Shown here piece by piece: positions 8,817-17,800 of a stretch of 52,429 nucleotides of DNA (position 1 is its first letter; each line of letters starts with the position of its first letter). Source of the DNA: CAZNYN01 sp964422205 (GTDB taxonomy: Bacteria; Synergistota; Synergistia; Synergistales; Synergistaceae); contig CAYRAI010000014.1 of assembly GCA_964422205.1 (NCBI GenBank), forward strand, positions 1-52,429, given 5' to 3'. A program made the position numbers and the translations under genes. Under the pieces are notes generated by a model. It made no database searches and was not told where the DNA came from. It was given only the letters and a program-made list of their open reading frames with translations.

Positions 8817-9935
8817 ATGGCTAAATCCAAGGTCTATTTTTCAAACATGCGTGCCACACCCGAGCTTAATATTTTGGCAAAGCTCAGAAAGCTCATGGAG
8901 AGCGCGGGCATGGGTGAAATTAATTTTAAGAAGCAGTTTGCCGCAATAAAGCTTCACTTGGGAGAGCCGGGCAATATAGCTTATCTTCGCCCCAATTTTT
9001 CCAAGGTTGTAGCGGATTATGTCAAGGAACTCGGAGGAAAGCCGTTTCTGACAGACTGCAACACTCTCTATGTAGGGCGGAGGAAGGATGCTCTCGAACA
9101 TTTGGATGCAGCCTACGAAAACGGCTACAACCCATTCTGCACGGGATGTCAGGTGATAATAGCGGACGGCCTTAAAGGAACTGATGAAATTTATGTTCCC
9201 GTAGAGGGAGGAAGATATGTGAGAGAGGCTAAAATAGGGCGCGCCATTATGGATGCAGACATATTTATCTCTCTGACACACTTTAAGGGACATGAACTTT
9301 CGGGCTTCGGAGGCGTCATAAAGAATATAGGCATGGGCTCAGGCTCCCGCGCGGGAAAGTTAGAGATGCACAGTTCCGGAGTTCCGACAGTTAAGGAGGA
9401 GAAGTGCGTAGGGTGCGGCAGGTGCGTTTCTGTATGCGCTCAGAGTGCCATTACTCTCAGCGAAACAGCATCAATTGATGAGGATTTGTGCGCCGGATGC
9501 GGACGCTGTCTGGCATTGTGCCCATTTGACGCTATTGCGACTCAGTGGAATGAGGCCAACGAGACAATGTGCAGAAAGATGGCAGAGTACACGAAAGCTG
9601 TCATAGAGGGAAGGCCGCACTTCCACATAAGCCTTGTCGTGGATGTAGCTCCATTCTGCGACTGCCACTCAGAGAACGACGCTCCTATTGTTCCGGATAT
9701 AGGCATGTTCGCCTCTTTTGATCCTGTGGCTCTCGACCAAGCCTGCGCCGATGCAGTGATGAGAGCTCCCGCCGCGGAAAACAGTCTGCTCTTTGATAAG
9801 CTCTCTCAGGGCTCTTCCGGCTGCGACCATTTTCACACAGTGCACCCGGACACTCACTGGCAGGTGACTCTCGAACACTGTGAGGAGCTGGGAATAGGGA
9901 GCAGGGATTATGAGATTTTAGAGGTAGGGGTGTAA
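8817..9935 (+). CDS. DUF362 protein with two 4Fe-4S clusters
   Basis: Cytoplasmic iron-sulfur protein of 372 residues. The N-terminal and C-terminal parts form the DUF362 domain (AIKLHLGEPGN near the start, GVIKNIGMG in the middle). Inserted at about residues 195-245 is a bacterial ferredoxin module with CVGCGRCVSVC and CAGCGRCLALCPF, each supplying four cysteines. The family is widespread in anaerobes and its reaction is unknown; electron transfer is an inference. ATG 8817 has GAAGGA 10 bases upstream and is preferred to the in-frame ATG at 8775. Confidence 0.88.
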   Translation: MAKSKVYFSNMRATPELNILAKLRKLMESAGMGEINFKKQFAAIKLHLGEPGNIAYLRPNFSKVVADYVKELGGKPFLTDCNTLYVGRRKDALEHLDAAYENGYNPFCTGCQVIIADGLKGTDEIYVPVEGGRYVREAKIGRAIMDADIFISLTHFKGHELSGFGGVIKNIGMGSGSRAGKLEMHSSGVPTVKEEKCVGCGRCVSVCAQSAITLSETASIDEDLCAGCGRCLALCPFDAIATQWNEANETMCRKMAEYTKAVIEGRPHFHISLVVDVAPFCDCHSENDAPIVPDIGMFASFDPVALDQACADAVMRAPAAENSLLFDKLSQGSSGCDHFHTVHPDTHWQVTLEHCEELGIGSRDYEILEVGV

Positions 9936-9984
9936 GAATAGGATTCAGCTTCGCCTATAAGCTATAAAAATCAAACAGCAATAG

Positions 9985-10036
9985 TTATGCCGATGCTTCC
10001 CGCGCTGAGAGAGGAATTATCGGCATAAATTTTTAT
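9985..10036. terminator. Bidirectional terminator between DUF362 and mntP genes
   Basis: A 10 bp perfect stem TTATGCCGAT (9985-9994) and ATCGGCATAA (10019-10028) with a 24-base loop, followed by ATTTTTAT on the + strand. It separates convergent genes. Confidence 0.7.
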
Positions 10037-10048
10037 AATCACACTTTT

Positions 10049-10603
10049 TTATAAGGCTTTGTATATTATGTTTGCCGCTATGATGAGCAAAACAGCCCCT
10101 CCGAAATATTCGGCTCTCTCTCCGGCTTTTTTGCCGAGCATTCTGCCGCCTAAAGCTCCGGCAAGCGAGAGCGAGAATGTTATGACTCCTGCTGCTGCGG
10201 CAAGGATGTAGGCGGAACCTCCCGTACTTTGTATGGAAAATCCGACTGCAAGAGCGTCAAGCGATGTTGCGAAAGCTAAAATAATAACATTTTTGAAGGT
10301 TATATTCATGCAGGAGCTCTCATCTGCGCCTTGATAAGCCTCTTTTATCATGTTTACTCCCACCCATGTGATGAGAGATGCGGCAACCCACGGAGTCCAA
10401 GTGTCAAAGTAGCCTGTGATATGCTCGGCTATTTCCGCTCCGACAATAGGCATGAAGAACTGAAAAAATCCAAAAGCGCATCCCAATATGAGTCCGTCGC
10501 TCTTTTTGAAGTCGTCATGGCATAGCCCGAGGCATATAGATACGGAGAAGGCATCCATGGCTAAAGACGCGGCTGTGGCATATACCTCAATGTCAAAAAT
10601 CAA
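10049..10603 (-). CDS. mntP: Putative manganese efflux pump MntP
   Basis: Six-helix inner-membrane exporter (184 residues) that removes excess Mn2+. Both family repeats are visible: AMDAFSVSI in the first helix and ATSLDALAVGFS in the fourth, each with the conserved acidic residue. The start is TTG at 10603, which shares bases with the stop of the upstream permease gene (TTGA overlap), so the pair is probably translationally coupled. No manganese riboswitch is seen; there is little room for one upstream of the operon. Confidence 0.9.
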   Translation of the reverse strand: MIFDIEVYATAASLAMDAFSVSICLGLCHDDFKKSDGLILGCAFGFFQFFMPIVGAEIAEHITGYFDTWTPWVAASLITWVGVNMIKEAYQGADESSCMNITFKNVIILAFATSLDALAVGFSIQSTGGSAYILAAAAGVITFSLSLAGALGGRMLGKKAGERAEYFGGAVLLIIAANIIYKAL

Positions 10604-11715
10604 TTCTGTTCCCTTCCTTTTATAACTCGTGTACGATAAATATCAACTACTATGGAAAACAGCACCAGCACCAGAGGACCTAGGAATATTCCGAGAACTC
10701 CCCAAGCTATCAAACCGCCGAAGAGACCTAGGACTATCAGCAGTGTCGGTATTTCTTCCCCCTCTTTTCCTCCGCTTATGAGCAAAGGCCTGAGCATATT
10801 GTCGATTGTGCCGACAATCAGTACGCCCCAAGCAAGGAGGATTGCTCCGTTCTTTACGTCACCTGTCAAAAACAGGTAGATTGCGCCGGGGAACCAGACA
10901 GCCGCAGTTCCGGCAGGCAGCATTCCGAAGAGGAACATAAGAAGCCCGAAAAAAGCCGGATTTGAAAGGCCGACAAACCACCAGCCCAAAGCTCCCAAGA
11001 AAGCCTGAATCGCCACTGTGAGCAAAATGCCGAATATGATAGAGTGCAGAGTGTCGTTTGTGCGTTTGAAAAAGGCGTGGCTCTCCTCTTTTGACAGAGG
11101 AAGGAGAGCTCTCAGATACTTTATTATTTTTTCTCCGTCTCTTATAAAGAAGAAAGATGTCATAAGTACGACCATAATCTCAAAAAGCACGGAGGATGCG
11201 CTCATTATGAGATTTTTTGAAAGAGCTGTCAGAAATGTGGCCGTCCACTGAGCAACCCTTTGGAGGAAGGCTCTGACAGAGGCTCCGTCGCTCAGGAAAG
11301 AGGAAAAATAATCTGTTGCCCATGAAGGGAAAGATGCAGGCAGAAGTTCGACGGGATTTTTCAGTTCATTAGGCTCTATCTGAGCCAAAAAGCTCGTGAC
11401 AGCTGATGTCAGGTGGCTGACTTCACTGCCCAGTGTGACCAAAATTGCCAAAAGAGGTGCTATTACTGAGAAAATCATTATAAAAAGAGTTATGACAGAG
11501 GCTATGCCGGAAAATTTTCCTCCAAAAAAAGAATTTATCTTCTTATAAAGAGGCATCACTGTGAAAGCCAACATTCCCGACCACATAAGAGCCATCATAA
11601 GAGGCGCGGTAATTTTCCATGCGAGGAGCGCCATTATGGAGAAAAAAACAATAAACGGGAGTCTGTCCCTATTTTTATTTAAATCCACAGCATTTCTTTC
11701 TTCAAAACTCACCAT
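10600..11715 (-). CDS. AI-2E family transporter (PerM/YdiK-like permease)
   Basis: Multi-pass inner-membrane protein of 371 residues belonging to the AI-2E/UPF0118 family. Hydrophobic helices lie at about 20-60, 70-95, 150-190 and 205-345. The conserved central motif region includes FFFIRDGEKI, and the C-terminal block includes PTLLIVLGLFGGLIAWGVLG. Substrates vary or are unknown across the family, so transport of autoinducer-2 should not be assumed. It is first in a two-gene operon with mntP and divergent from ftsZ, with only 75 bp between the two starts. Confidence 0.87.
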   Translation of the reverse strand: MVSFEERNAVDLNKNRDRLPFIVFFSIMALLAWKITAPLMMALMWSGMLAFTVMPLYKKINSFFGGKFSGIASVITLFIMIFSVIAPLLAILVTLGSEVSHLTSAVTSFLAQIEPNELKNPVELLPASFPSWATDYFSSFLSDGASVRAFLQRVAQWTATFLTALSKNLIMSASSVLFEIMVVLMTSFFFIRDGEKIIKYLRALLPLSKEESHAFFKRTNDTLHSIIFGILLTVAIQAFLGALGWWFVGLSNPAFFGLLMFLFGMLPAGTAAVWFPGAIYLFLTGDVKNGAILLAWGVLIVGTIDNMLRPLLISGGKEGEEIPTLLIVLGLFGGLIAWGVLGIFLGPLVLVLFSIVVDIYRTRVIKGREQN

Positions 11716-11790
11716 AAAAAACCCCCATAATGTATAATAAGGAATGGAGTAAATTATACATCATAATCGAAAGAGGTGTCTGCTTTGGGA

Positions 11791-13134
11791 ATGCCGGTTT
11801 CTAACCTCTGCTTTTCAGAACCTGAAAAAGAAAAAACGCCTTTCGGCGAAACCAGTCCGTCCATAGATAACAACGCAAGCCCCGCACGGCGCGAGTGCAT
11901 AAAAGTAATAGCCGTAGGAGGCGGAGGCAGCAATGCCCTCAACCATATAATATCAAGAGGAATAGAAGGCGTTGAACTCCTTGCCGTGAACACGGACATC
12001 AGATGCCTCGACATGTCTCTCTCCGAGAAAAAAATAATATTGGGCGAAAGAATAACTAAGGGATTGGGCGCAGGCGCAAGACCTGAAGTCGGAGAGCAGG
12101 CCGCCCGCGAATCACTGCCGGAAATCAGAACCTTTCTGAGAGGCGCCGATATGGTCTACCTTGCCGCCGGAATGGGCGGGGGCACGGGAACAGGAGCCAC
12201 CGCCATAATAGCGGAAGCGGCAAAAGAGATGGGAATACTCACAGTCGCAGTTGTAACAAAACCCTTCAAATTCGAAGGCGGACGGCGCATGAGATATGCT
12301 GAAGAGGGTATCAGAAAACTCCGCAGCTATGTGGATGCCCTAATTGTAGTCCCCAACGAAAAACTGCTTGAAATATCCGACAGAACAATGACAATGCCGG
12401 AATCTCTCTGTATGGCGGACGAAGTGCTGCGCCAGGCGGTTCAGGGAGTAACAGACCTGGTCACACGCCCCGGCATGATAAATGTCGACTTCGCAGATCT
12501 CAGAACAGTAATGAAAGAAGCAGGCACAGCCATTATGGGAGTCGGCAGAGCAAAGGGAGAGGGCCGCATTATAGCAGCTCTCAAAGAGGCTCTCGAAAGC
12601 CCCCTCATGGAATGCTCGATGCACGGAGCGCGCGGAGTATTAATGAACATCACATGCGGCTCAGACCTCGGACTCTTTGAAGTTCAGGAAGCCGCATCAT
12701 ATATAGAAAACGTGATAGCGGAAGATGCCACCTTTGTTTGGGGCTGCACAGAAGACAGCTCCATGGACGGAACGGCGGAAATAGTCGTAGTAGCTACCGG
12801 TTTTGACGATTCGCTGATATCGGCGCCCATGGACCAAAAAACTCCAGCAAGACAGAATGTTCCTCAGACAAAGAGCTTCGAGACAAGACGCAATACGGCT
12901 CCTACAGCGGCACCGGTAAATTATCAGCCAAAGCCGGCGCAAACACCGGCAGCGGCTCAGGCTGCAGAGCCCCAGGAACCTGCGGTATTCAAAGCTGCTC
13001 CTCACATTCCGGACTGGCTTAGGGAGCAGAACGAGAAAAAAGCCGAAGAAAATAAGGAAAGGGAACAGATCTCGACCTTCGACATTCCGACCTTCTCAAG
13101 GCAGAACAGAATATCCAGAAAACCTCAGAACTGA
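11791..13134 (+). CDS. ftsZ: Cell division protein FtsZ
   Basis: Tubulin-like GTPase that forms the division ring. The nucleotide motifs are intact: IKVIAVGGGGSNA near the N-terminus, the tubulin signature GGGTGTGA, and VVPNEKLLE in the core. A variable linker rich in Pro, Ala and Gln follows, and the C-terminus carries DIPTFSRQNR, close to the usual peptide that binds FtsA or ZipA. The start is uncertain: ATG 11791 is reported, TTG 11785 has better spacing to AGAGGTG, and GTG 11776 gives the longest frame. Unusually it stands alone, with no ftsA, ftsQ or mur genes beside it. A perfect-stem hairpin follows. Confidence 0.95.
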   Translation: MPVSNLCFSEPEKEKTPFGETSPSIDNNASPARRECIKVIAVGGGGSNALNHIISRGIEGVELLAVNTDIRCLDMSLSEKKIILGERITKGLGAGARPEVGEQAARESLPEIRTFLRGADMVYLAAGMGGGTGTGATAIIAEAAKEMGILTVAVVTKPFKFEGGRRMRYAEEGIRKLRSYVDALIVVPNEKLLEISDRTMTMPESLCMADEVLRQAVQGVTDLVTRPGMINVDFADLRTVMKEAGTAIMGVGRAKGEGRIIAALKEALESPLMECSMHGARGVLMNITCGSDLGLFEVQEAASYIENVIAEDATFVWGCTEDSSMDGTAEIVVVATGFDDSLISAPMDQKTPARQNVPQTKSFETRRNTAPTAAPVNYQPKPAQTPAAAQAAEPQEPAVFKAAPHIPDWLREQNEKKAEENKEREQISTFDIPTFSRQNRISRKPQN

Positions 13135-13162
13135 GACGAAAGACACAATTATAATAAATAAA

Positions 13163-13201
13163 ACAGAAGCGCCGCATCTTGCATTGATGCGGCGCTTCTG
13201 T
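13163..13201 (+). terminator. Terminator after ftsZ
   Basis: A perfect 16 bp stem (13163-13178 with 13186-13201) closes a 7-base loop 28 bases after the ftsZ stop. The U tract is weak. Confidence 0.75.
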
Positions 13202-13429
13202 ATATATGGGAAAAAGCTCAGAAAAAATTGCAGAATGAGTGCCTGACTCGGATTTATCCCTCTGAGCCAGCATAGACCGTTTCTTTGCATGGGATGTGCT
13301 CTCTTTCATTATAAAGAGCCGATTCATTTTTCTGTATTATTGGTCAGTAAAAATCAATGACTATATACTCTTTATATACTCTTATTGAGCCACTTTTGGT
13401 GGACCTGCCGCCAAATTTTATTTTACGGG

Positions 13430-13438
13430 TGGTATAAT
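13430..13438 (+). promoter_or_regulatory. Extended -10 promoter
   Basis: TGGTATAAT is a perfect extended -10 element lying 47 bases before the gene at 13486. No good -35 is present, as expected for extended -10 promoters. The preceding stretch (13202-13429) shows nothing else recognisable. Confidence 0.55.
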
Positions 13439-13485
13439 TTATCTGTTTCGTCTTTGCTGAATGAGATATTGGGAGGAATAGAGAA

Positions 13486-13989
13486 ATGGCAGATGTTACT
13501 GGAGCCGAGTTTGATTATGAGATTTGTAATAAAAGGATAAGACCTATCGCAGAGGCTCTTATAAAAAAGTATAGGGAGCTGTCGCATATAGATCCCGATA
13601 AGATTCTCTTTGTTGTGAACCACAAGAGTTCCGGAAGCAAGAAACAGATGATTCTTGCCAAGACGAGCAAAATATCGCCTAAATGGACGGAGATCCTCTA
13701 TCAGCTTGGAGCATGTTCTTACTTCTATATGGTGGAATTTTATGCAAAGACAACTGCTTCGATGGATGAAAGCCAGATGGTAGCTTTGGTCTATCGTGAG
13801 CTCCGCCGCATAGGACCGGAGGGAGAGCTGCTTATCCCCGATGTTCACGACTGGTGGCAGATTCTTATGGGGTTAGGCCGCAAATGGTTCTATCCCGATA
13901 ATTCATGCCCAAACCTTCTCGATGACAATGTGGACTGGAAGAAGCTTATGGGACAGTATTACGAGGATATATCTTCGGACGGGCGTTAG
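13486..13989 (+). CDS. Phage-metallopeptidase-like protein lacking HExxH
   Basis: A 167-residue cytoplasmic protein resembling the small putative metallopeptidases of the Phage_metallopep type. Those proteins have a central FHELLH-type zinc motif followed by a PHDVEEF-type segment. Here the matching places read ALVYRELRRIG (about 101-111) and IPDVHDWWQIL, so both motif histidines are replaced. If the match is right it is a zinc-free, probably non-catalytic relative. It has a strong GGGAGGA 8 bases before ATG, its own extended -10 promoter and its own terminator, so it is clearly an expressed single-gene unit. The family match is from memory of the motif pattern and is uncertain. Confidence 0.55.
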   Translation: MADVTGAEFDYEICNKRIRPIAEALIKKYRELSHIDPDKILFVVNHKSSGSKKQMILAKTSKISPKWTEILYQLGACSYFYMVEFYAKTTASMDESQMVALVYRELRRIGPEGELLIPDVHDWWQILMGLGRKWFYPDNSCPNLLDDNVDWKKLMGQYYEDISSDGR

Positions 13990-14015
13990 CCGCTCAGCAG
14001 GTGCAAAAAAAAATC

Positions 14016-14052
14016 GGCGCATCGGCATGTTATTTTGCCGATGCGCCTTTTT
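14016..14052 (+). terminator. Intrinsic terminator
   Basis: A perfect 12 bp stem (14016-14027 with 14036-14047), 8-base loop and TTTTT run. Textbook rho-independent terminator 26 bases after the stop of the preceding gene. Confidence 0.9.
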
Positions 14053-14162
14053 ATGTCTGATCTCTTTGCCTGTATGCAGCTTCTGTTGGGGGTCAGCTTT
14101 TCTGCAAAGAGAGTGAGGATTGCCGCGTTCTGTCTCTCACGCCGTGAGAGAATTAAATCCTA

Positions 14163-14585
14163 TCAGGAGCCTCTTGACGCTCTTTGGTAATCCGGACGTC
14201 CCATCTTTGTGTGTCCCAGGTTGTATATGTCCATCATCGGGAGTCTGTGCCATATAAGGTCGGGGCCTGATGTGTAGACTATTTTAACGTCGCAGAAAGT
14301 TATTATGGAATCTCTGTATATGTTGATGCTTCTCGTTTCGCCGTCTTTTATAGGCACTGTGACGACGTTCTTTGACCATTCATTCTTGGTTATGGGCATG
14401 AAGTAAATCCCTTTAATTTCTTTGCCGGATTTGTTCTCGAATACCAATGCGTCTGAGCCTTTGTAGTCTGTATCTGTCAGATTAGACTCTTTATATTCCG
14501 GAACATAGCATGTTGACGCATATATCGGCACCGCAGCGGAAATTACTGCTAAGGCTAAAAGTGCGAGTAAAAATTTTTTGTTCAT
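14163..14585 (-). CDS. Small secreted protein of unknown function
   Basis: Not recognised. It encodes 140 residues from ATG 14585, which has AAGGAGG 8 bases upstream. The first 24 residues (MNKKFLLALLALAVISAAVP...) are a clear signal peptide with cleavage likely after the Ala of IYAS. The mature part is about 117 residues with two cysteines (after the signal, STCYV, and later FCDVKIV) that could form a disulfide. It has alternating beta-rich stretches and a basic C-terminus. It is a monocistronic gene divergent from the large alpha-2-macroglobulin gene; a shared periplasmic role is only a guess. Confidence 0.7.
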   Translation of the reverse strand: MNKKFLLALLALAVISAAVPIYASTCYVPEYKESNLTDTDYKGSDALVFENKSGKEIKGIYFMPITKNEWSKNVVTVPIKDGETRSINIYRDSIITFCDVKIVYTSGPDLIWHRLPMMDIYNLGHTKMGRPDYQRASRGS

Positions 14586-14806
14586 TTTTTCTCCTCCTTT
14601 CTTATAATTATTATAAATAGGCCACTGTGTTTTTAATCGGTAAAAGTGCCTGTATCGTACCAAGTGAAATGGCTATAAGATATTTGTGAAGAGAAGTGCT
14701 GATTCTCTCTTACTTTGAGGCGAGAGGGAATTTTTTGTTCTTTCGCTTACGCGAGGGTCTGTTTTTAGATTTCACAAAGATTTCAATATATAAAGGAGAT
14801 GGTCGA

Positions 14807-17800
14807 ATGAATTTAAAAAAGGATGGGCGCAAGTGGCTTACTGTTGTCTTCCTTATGGCGGCAGGAGTGCTTTTTGCCTTCGGCGCTATTCCCGCACCGG
14901 GAGTCGGAGAAAAGGAGTTCCTTGTAAAAGATTTCTCCCCTCAGGGCGAAGTTAAGGGCAGAGCGGAAATAAAGGCCTTTTTTAACAGGGAAGCAGTCAC
15001 GGCTGATAAAGTGGGAGCGCAGCTTGGAACTTCGGAAATGCCTTTTTCTTTTTCACCTCAGATTACCGGCACAGGCAAGTGGCTCAACGCATCGACATTT
15101 GTCTTTTATCCCAAAGCCGGGCTTCTGAAACAGGCATCCTCCTATACTGCTTCCGCAAAGGGCGATCTGCGTGACACGGAGGGACGGCGTCTCTCCGGCA
15201 GGCAGACTTTTGTCTTTAATACCGAGCCGCTCCGTTTTTTGGGAGCGAGTCAGGTTAATTTTAATCCGGATACAGAGGAGGCGGTATTTGAACTCTCTTT
15301 CTCTCTTCCCGTCTCTCCCGCCCGCCTGCGCGGATATGTCGATGTCACTGATAAGTCAAGCAGAGCTATTGATTTTAAAGTAAATCAGGGGCCAGTCTCC
15401 CGCAAAGTGAGAGTATCGGTTAATTCTCACGCAGAGAGTGATTCCGTGAAGTTTTCCCTCGCAAAGGGACTTCCGACGGAAGCAGGGCCTTTGGGGCTTG
15501 AGAAAGCTGTGAGCGTAAGAGCCGCAAAGATTCTGAAGATGGAAGTGCTCGATACCAACGCCGTTTCTAAAATAAATAACGGAGAGATTTATATAAAGAC
15601 GGCAGCTCCCGTTGATTTTTCTAGGGCGGAAGCATTTATCGAAATCTTCCCCAAGACCCCCTACTCCCTGGAGCCGCGCGACAACGGCTTTGCCATTGTG
15701 GGCAATTTTACTCCTCAGGACAGAGTTAAAGTAACTCTGAAAAAAGGCCTGCCGGCTCTGAGCGGACAGTCCTTGGCATCGGAGTGGAGCCGCGCCTTTA
15801 TATTCCCGGAAAAAGCACCGGAAGTCAGTTTTGCCGCACCGGGCAGAATTCTCTCTCCATCCGGCCAGCTCAGACTTCCCATAGACAGCGTGAATGTTGA
15901 CAGAATAAATGTGACTGTGTGGAAACTTTACGAGAATAATATTCCTCTCGGAATGAGAAGTTCTTGGTCAGACTACCCTATTGATCTGTCGTCAATAATC
16001 GCCGATAAAACTTATAAAGTTCCATCTGTGCGCAGTAAGAGCGTAAGGAGCGCCCTTGACCTGAAGTCTCTTATAGGCAGAGACAAGGGGGTTTTTCTCG
16101 TAATAGCTCAGAATGAGGGAGGAGAATGGAGCGAGAGCAGGCAGGTTATTAATGTCACAGACTTGGCTCTTACCGTAAAAATTGGCAATGGCTCAGCCGT
16201 GGCGTGGGTTAATTCCGTGAAAAACGGCTCTTCCGTTTCCGGTGTCAAAGTGACTCTCTGGTCATGGGCAAATCAGCCTGTTGCAGAGGGTATGACGGAT
16301 AAGAACGGCATTGTCACATTAAATCTTCCCAAAGACGGAAAAGGCCCGTCACCTGTGATAGCGACTGCGAGCAAGAACGGAGACACATCCTTTGCGCGGT
16401 TTGAAAACAGCCTCTACTCTGGGCGCGAAGAATTTGAGACCGGAGCTGCTCCATGGCCTTCCGGCGGATATAATTCATTCTGCTACACGCCTAGGGATAT
16501 ATTCCGTCCCGGAGAGAATATACCGGTTAATGTCGCTGTGCGCGGCTCGGACGGTCTTGCTCCCTCTCCTTTCCCCGTGAAAATCACTCTGGTTTCGCCT
16601 CTCGGCTCGGTCTTGACTTCAAAGACAAAGAAGCTCACAAAAGAGGGAACGACAAATGCCATCTTCTCCGTCCCTGCCGATGCTCCTGCCGGACAGTGGT
16701 CTTTCAGAGTATCGATACCGGGGAGCAGTGAAGAGCTTGGGGCAAAGGATGTCTTTGTGGAGGAGTTCACAGCTCCGAGGCTCTTTATAGAGACAAAGCT
16801 GGGCAAAAGCAAAATAATAGCAGGCGAATCTCTCAATTACGATATAGCGTCCAAATACGCCTTCGGAAGTCCAGCATCGGGGCTGAATTTTGAGCTTGAA
16901 GCCACAGTAATAGAAAAAGAATACACCAATAAGAGTTTTAAAGGCTTTACCTTTACTGATGTTGAGACAAAATTTGAGCCGGCAGATTTTATGGCGGCGG
17001 AAGGAACTTTGGACAAAGCCGGCAGAACAAACGGGACAATAGGCCAAGTTAATGTACAAACCCCGTCTATGGCGATACTTTCTCTCAGAGCGGGAGTTAT
17101 GGAGGAGGGCGGGCGTTTTGCCTATCGCACCTCTGAAATCCCCTTGTATAAGTATGGAACAATTTTGGGAATAGCTCTTCCCGAAAAAGCCGCGCCGGGA
17201 GAGAAGCTGAAATTCTCTGTTGCTGCGGCATCGGTGGGAGATAAACCATCTTCTGTTAAAGAGGTCACATATACCTTCCTGCGCTCCGTCGAAAGAGGAG
17301 TTACTTTCAATACCGGCTTAGGCGGAGGAAATAAGGTTCAGGAAGATTTTATAAAGAAAGAGTCAGGCACCCTCAAGCTCATGGACGGAAAGGGAAGCTC
17401 TTTTGTCACTCCCTCCGAAGGAGGACGCTACCTTCTCAGAGTGAGCGACAAGTCTGGCAAAATAAAAGCCTCCCGCTATATTGACGTATATGGCAGCGGG
17501 GGAAGCTCTTCTCTGCCTGATGCGGTAAAAATGGTGACGGACAAATCAAAGTACAAGACGGGAGATGTTGTTAAAGTCAGCATGAATCTCCCCTTCTCCG
17601 GGCGGCTTATGCTCTCGGTAGAGACAGACAAAACAGTCTATAAAGAGGTAAAGGATGTCAGAGAGGGAAATAATGAGATGTCATTTAAAGTCACGGGCGA
17701 AATGAAGCCCAACGCTTGGATAACGGCTCATCTTGTTCGTCCTCTTCAGGGCGGAAGAACCCCTTCGAGAGCCTTCGGCCTCACCCTGCTGCAGTGCGAC

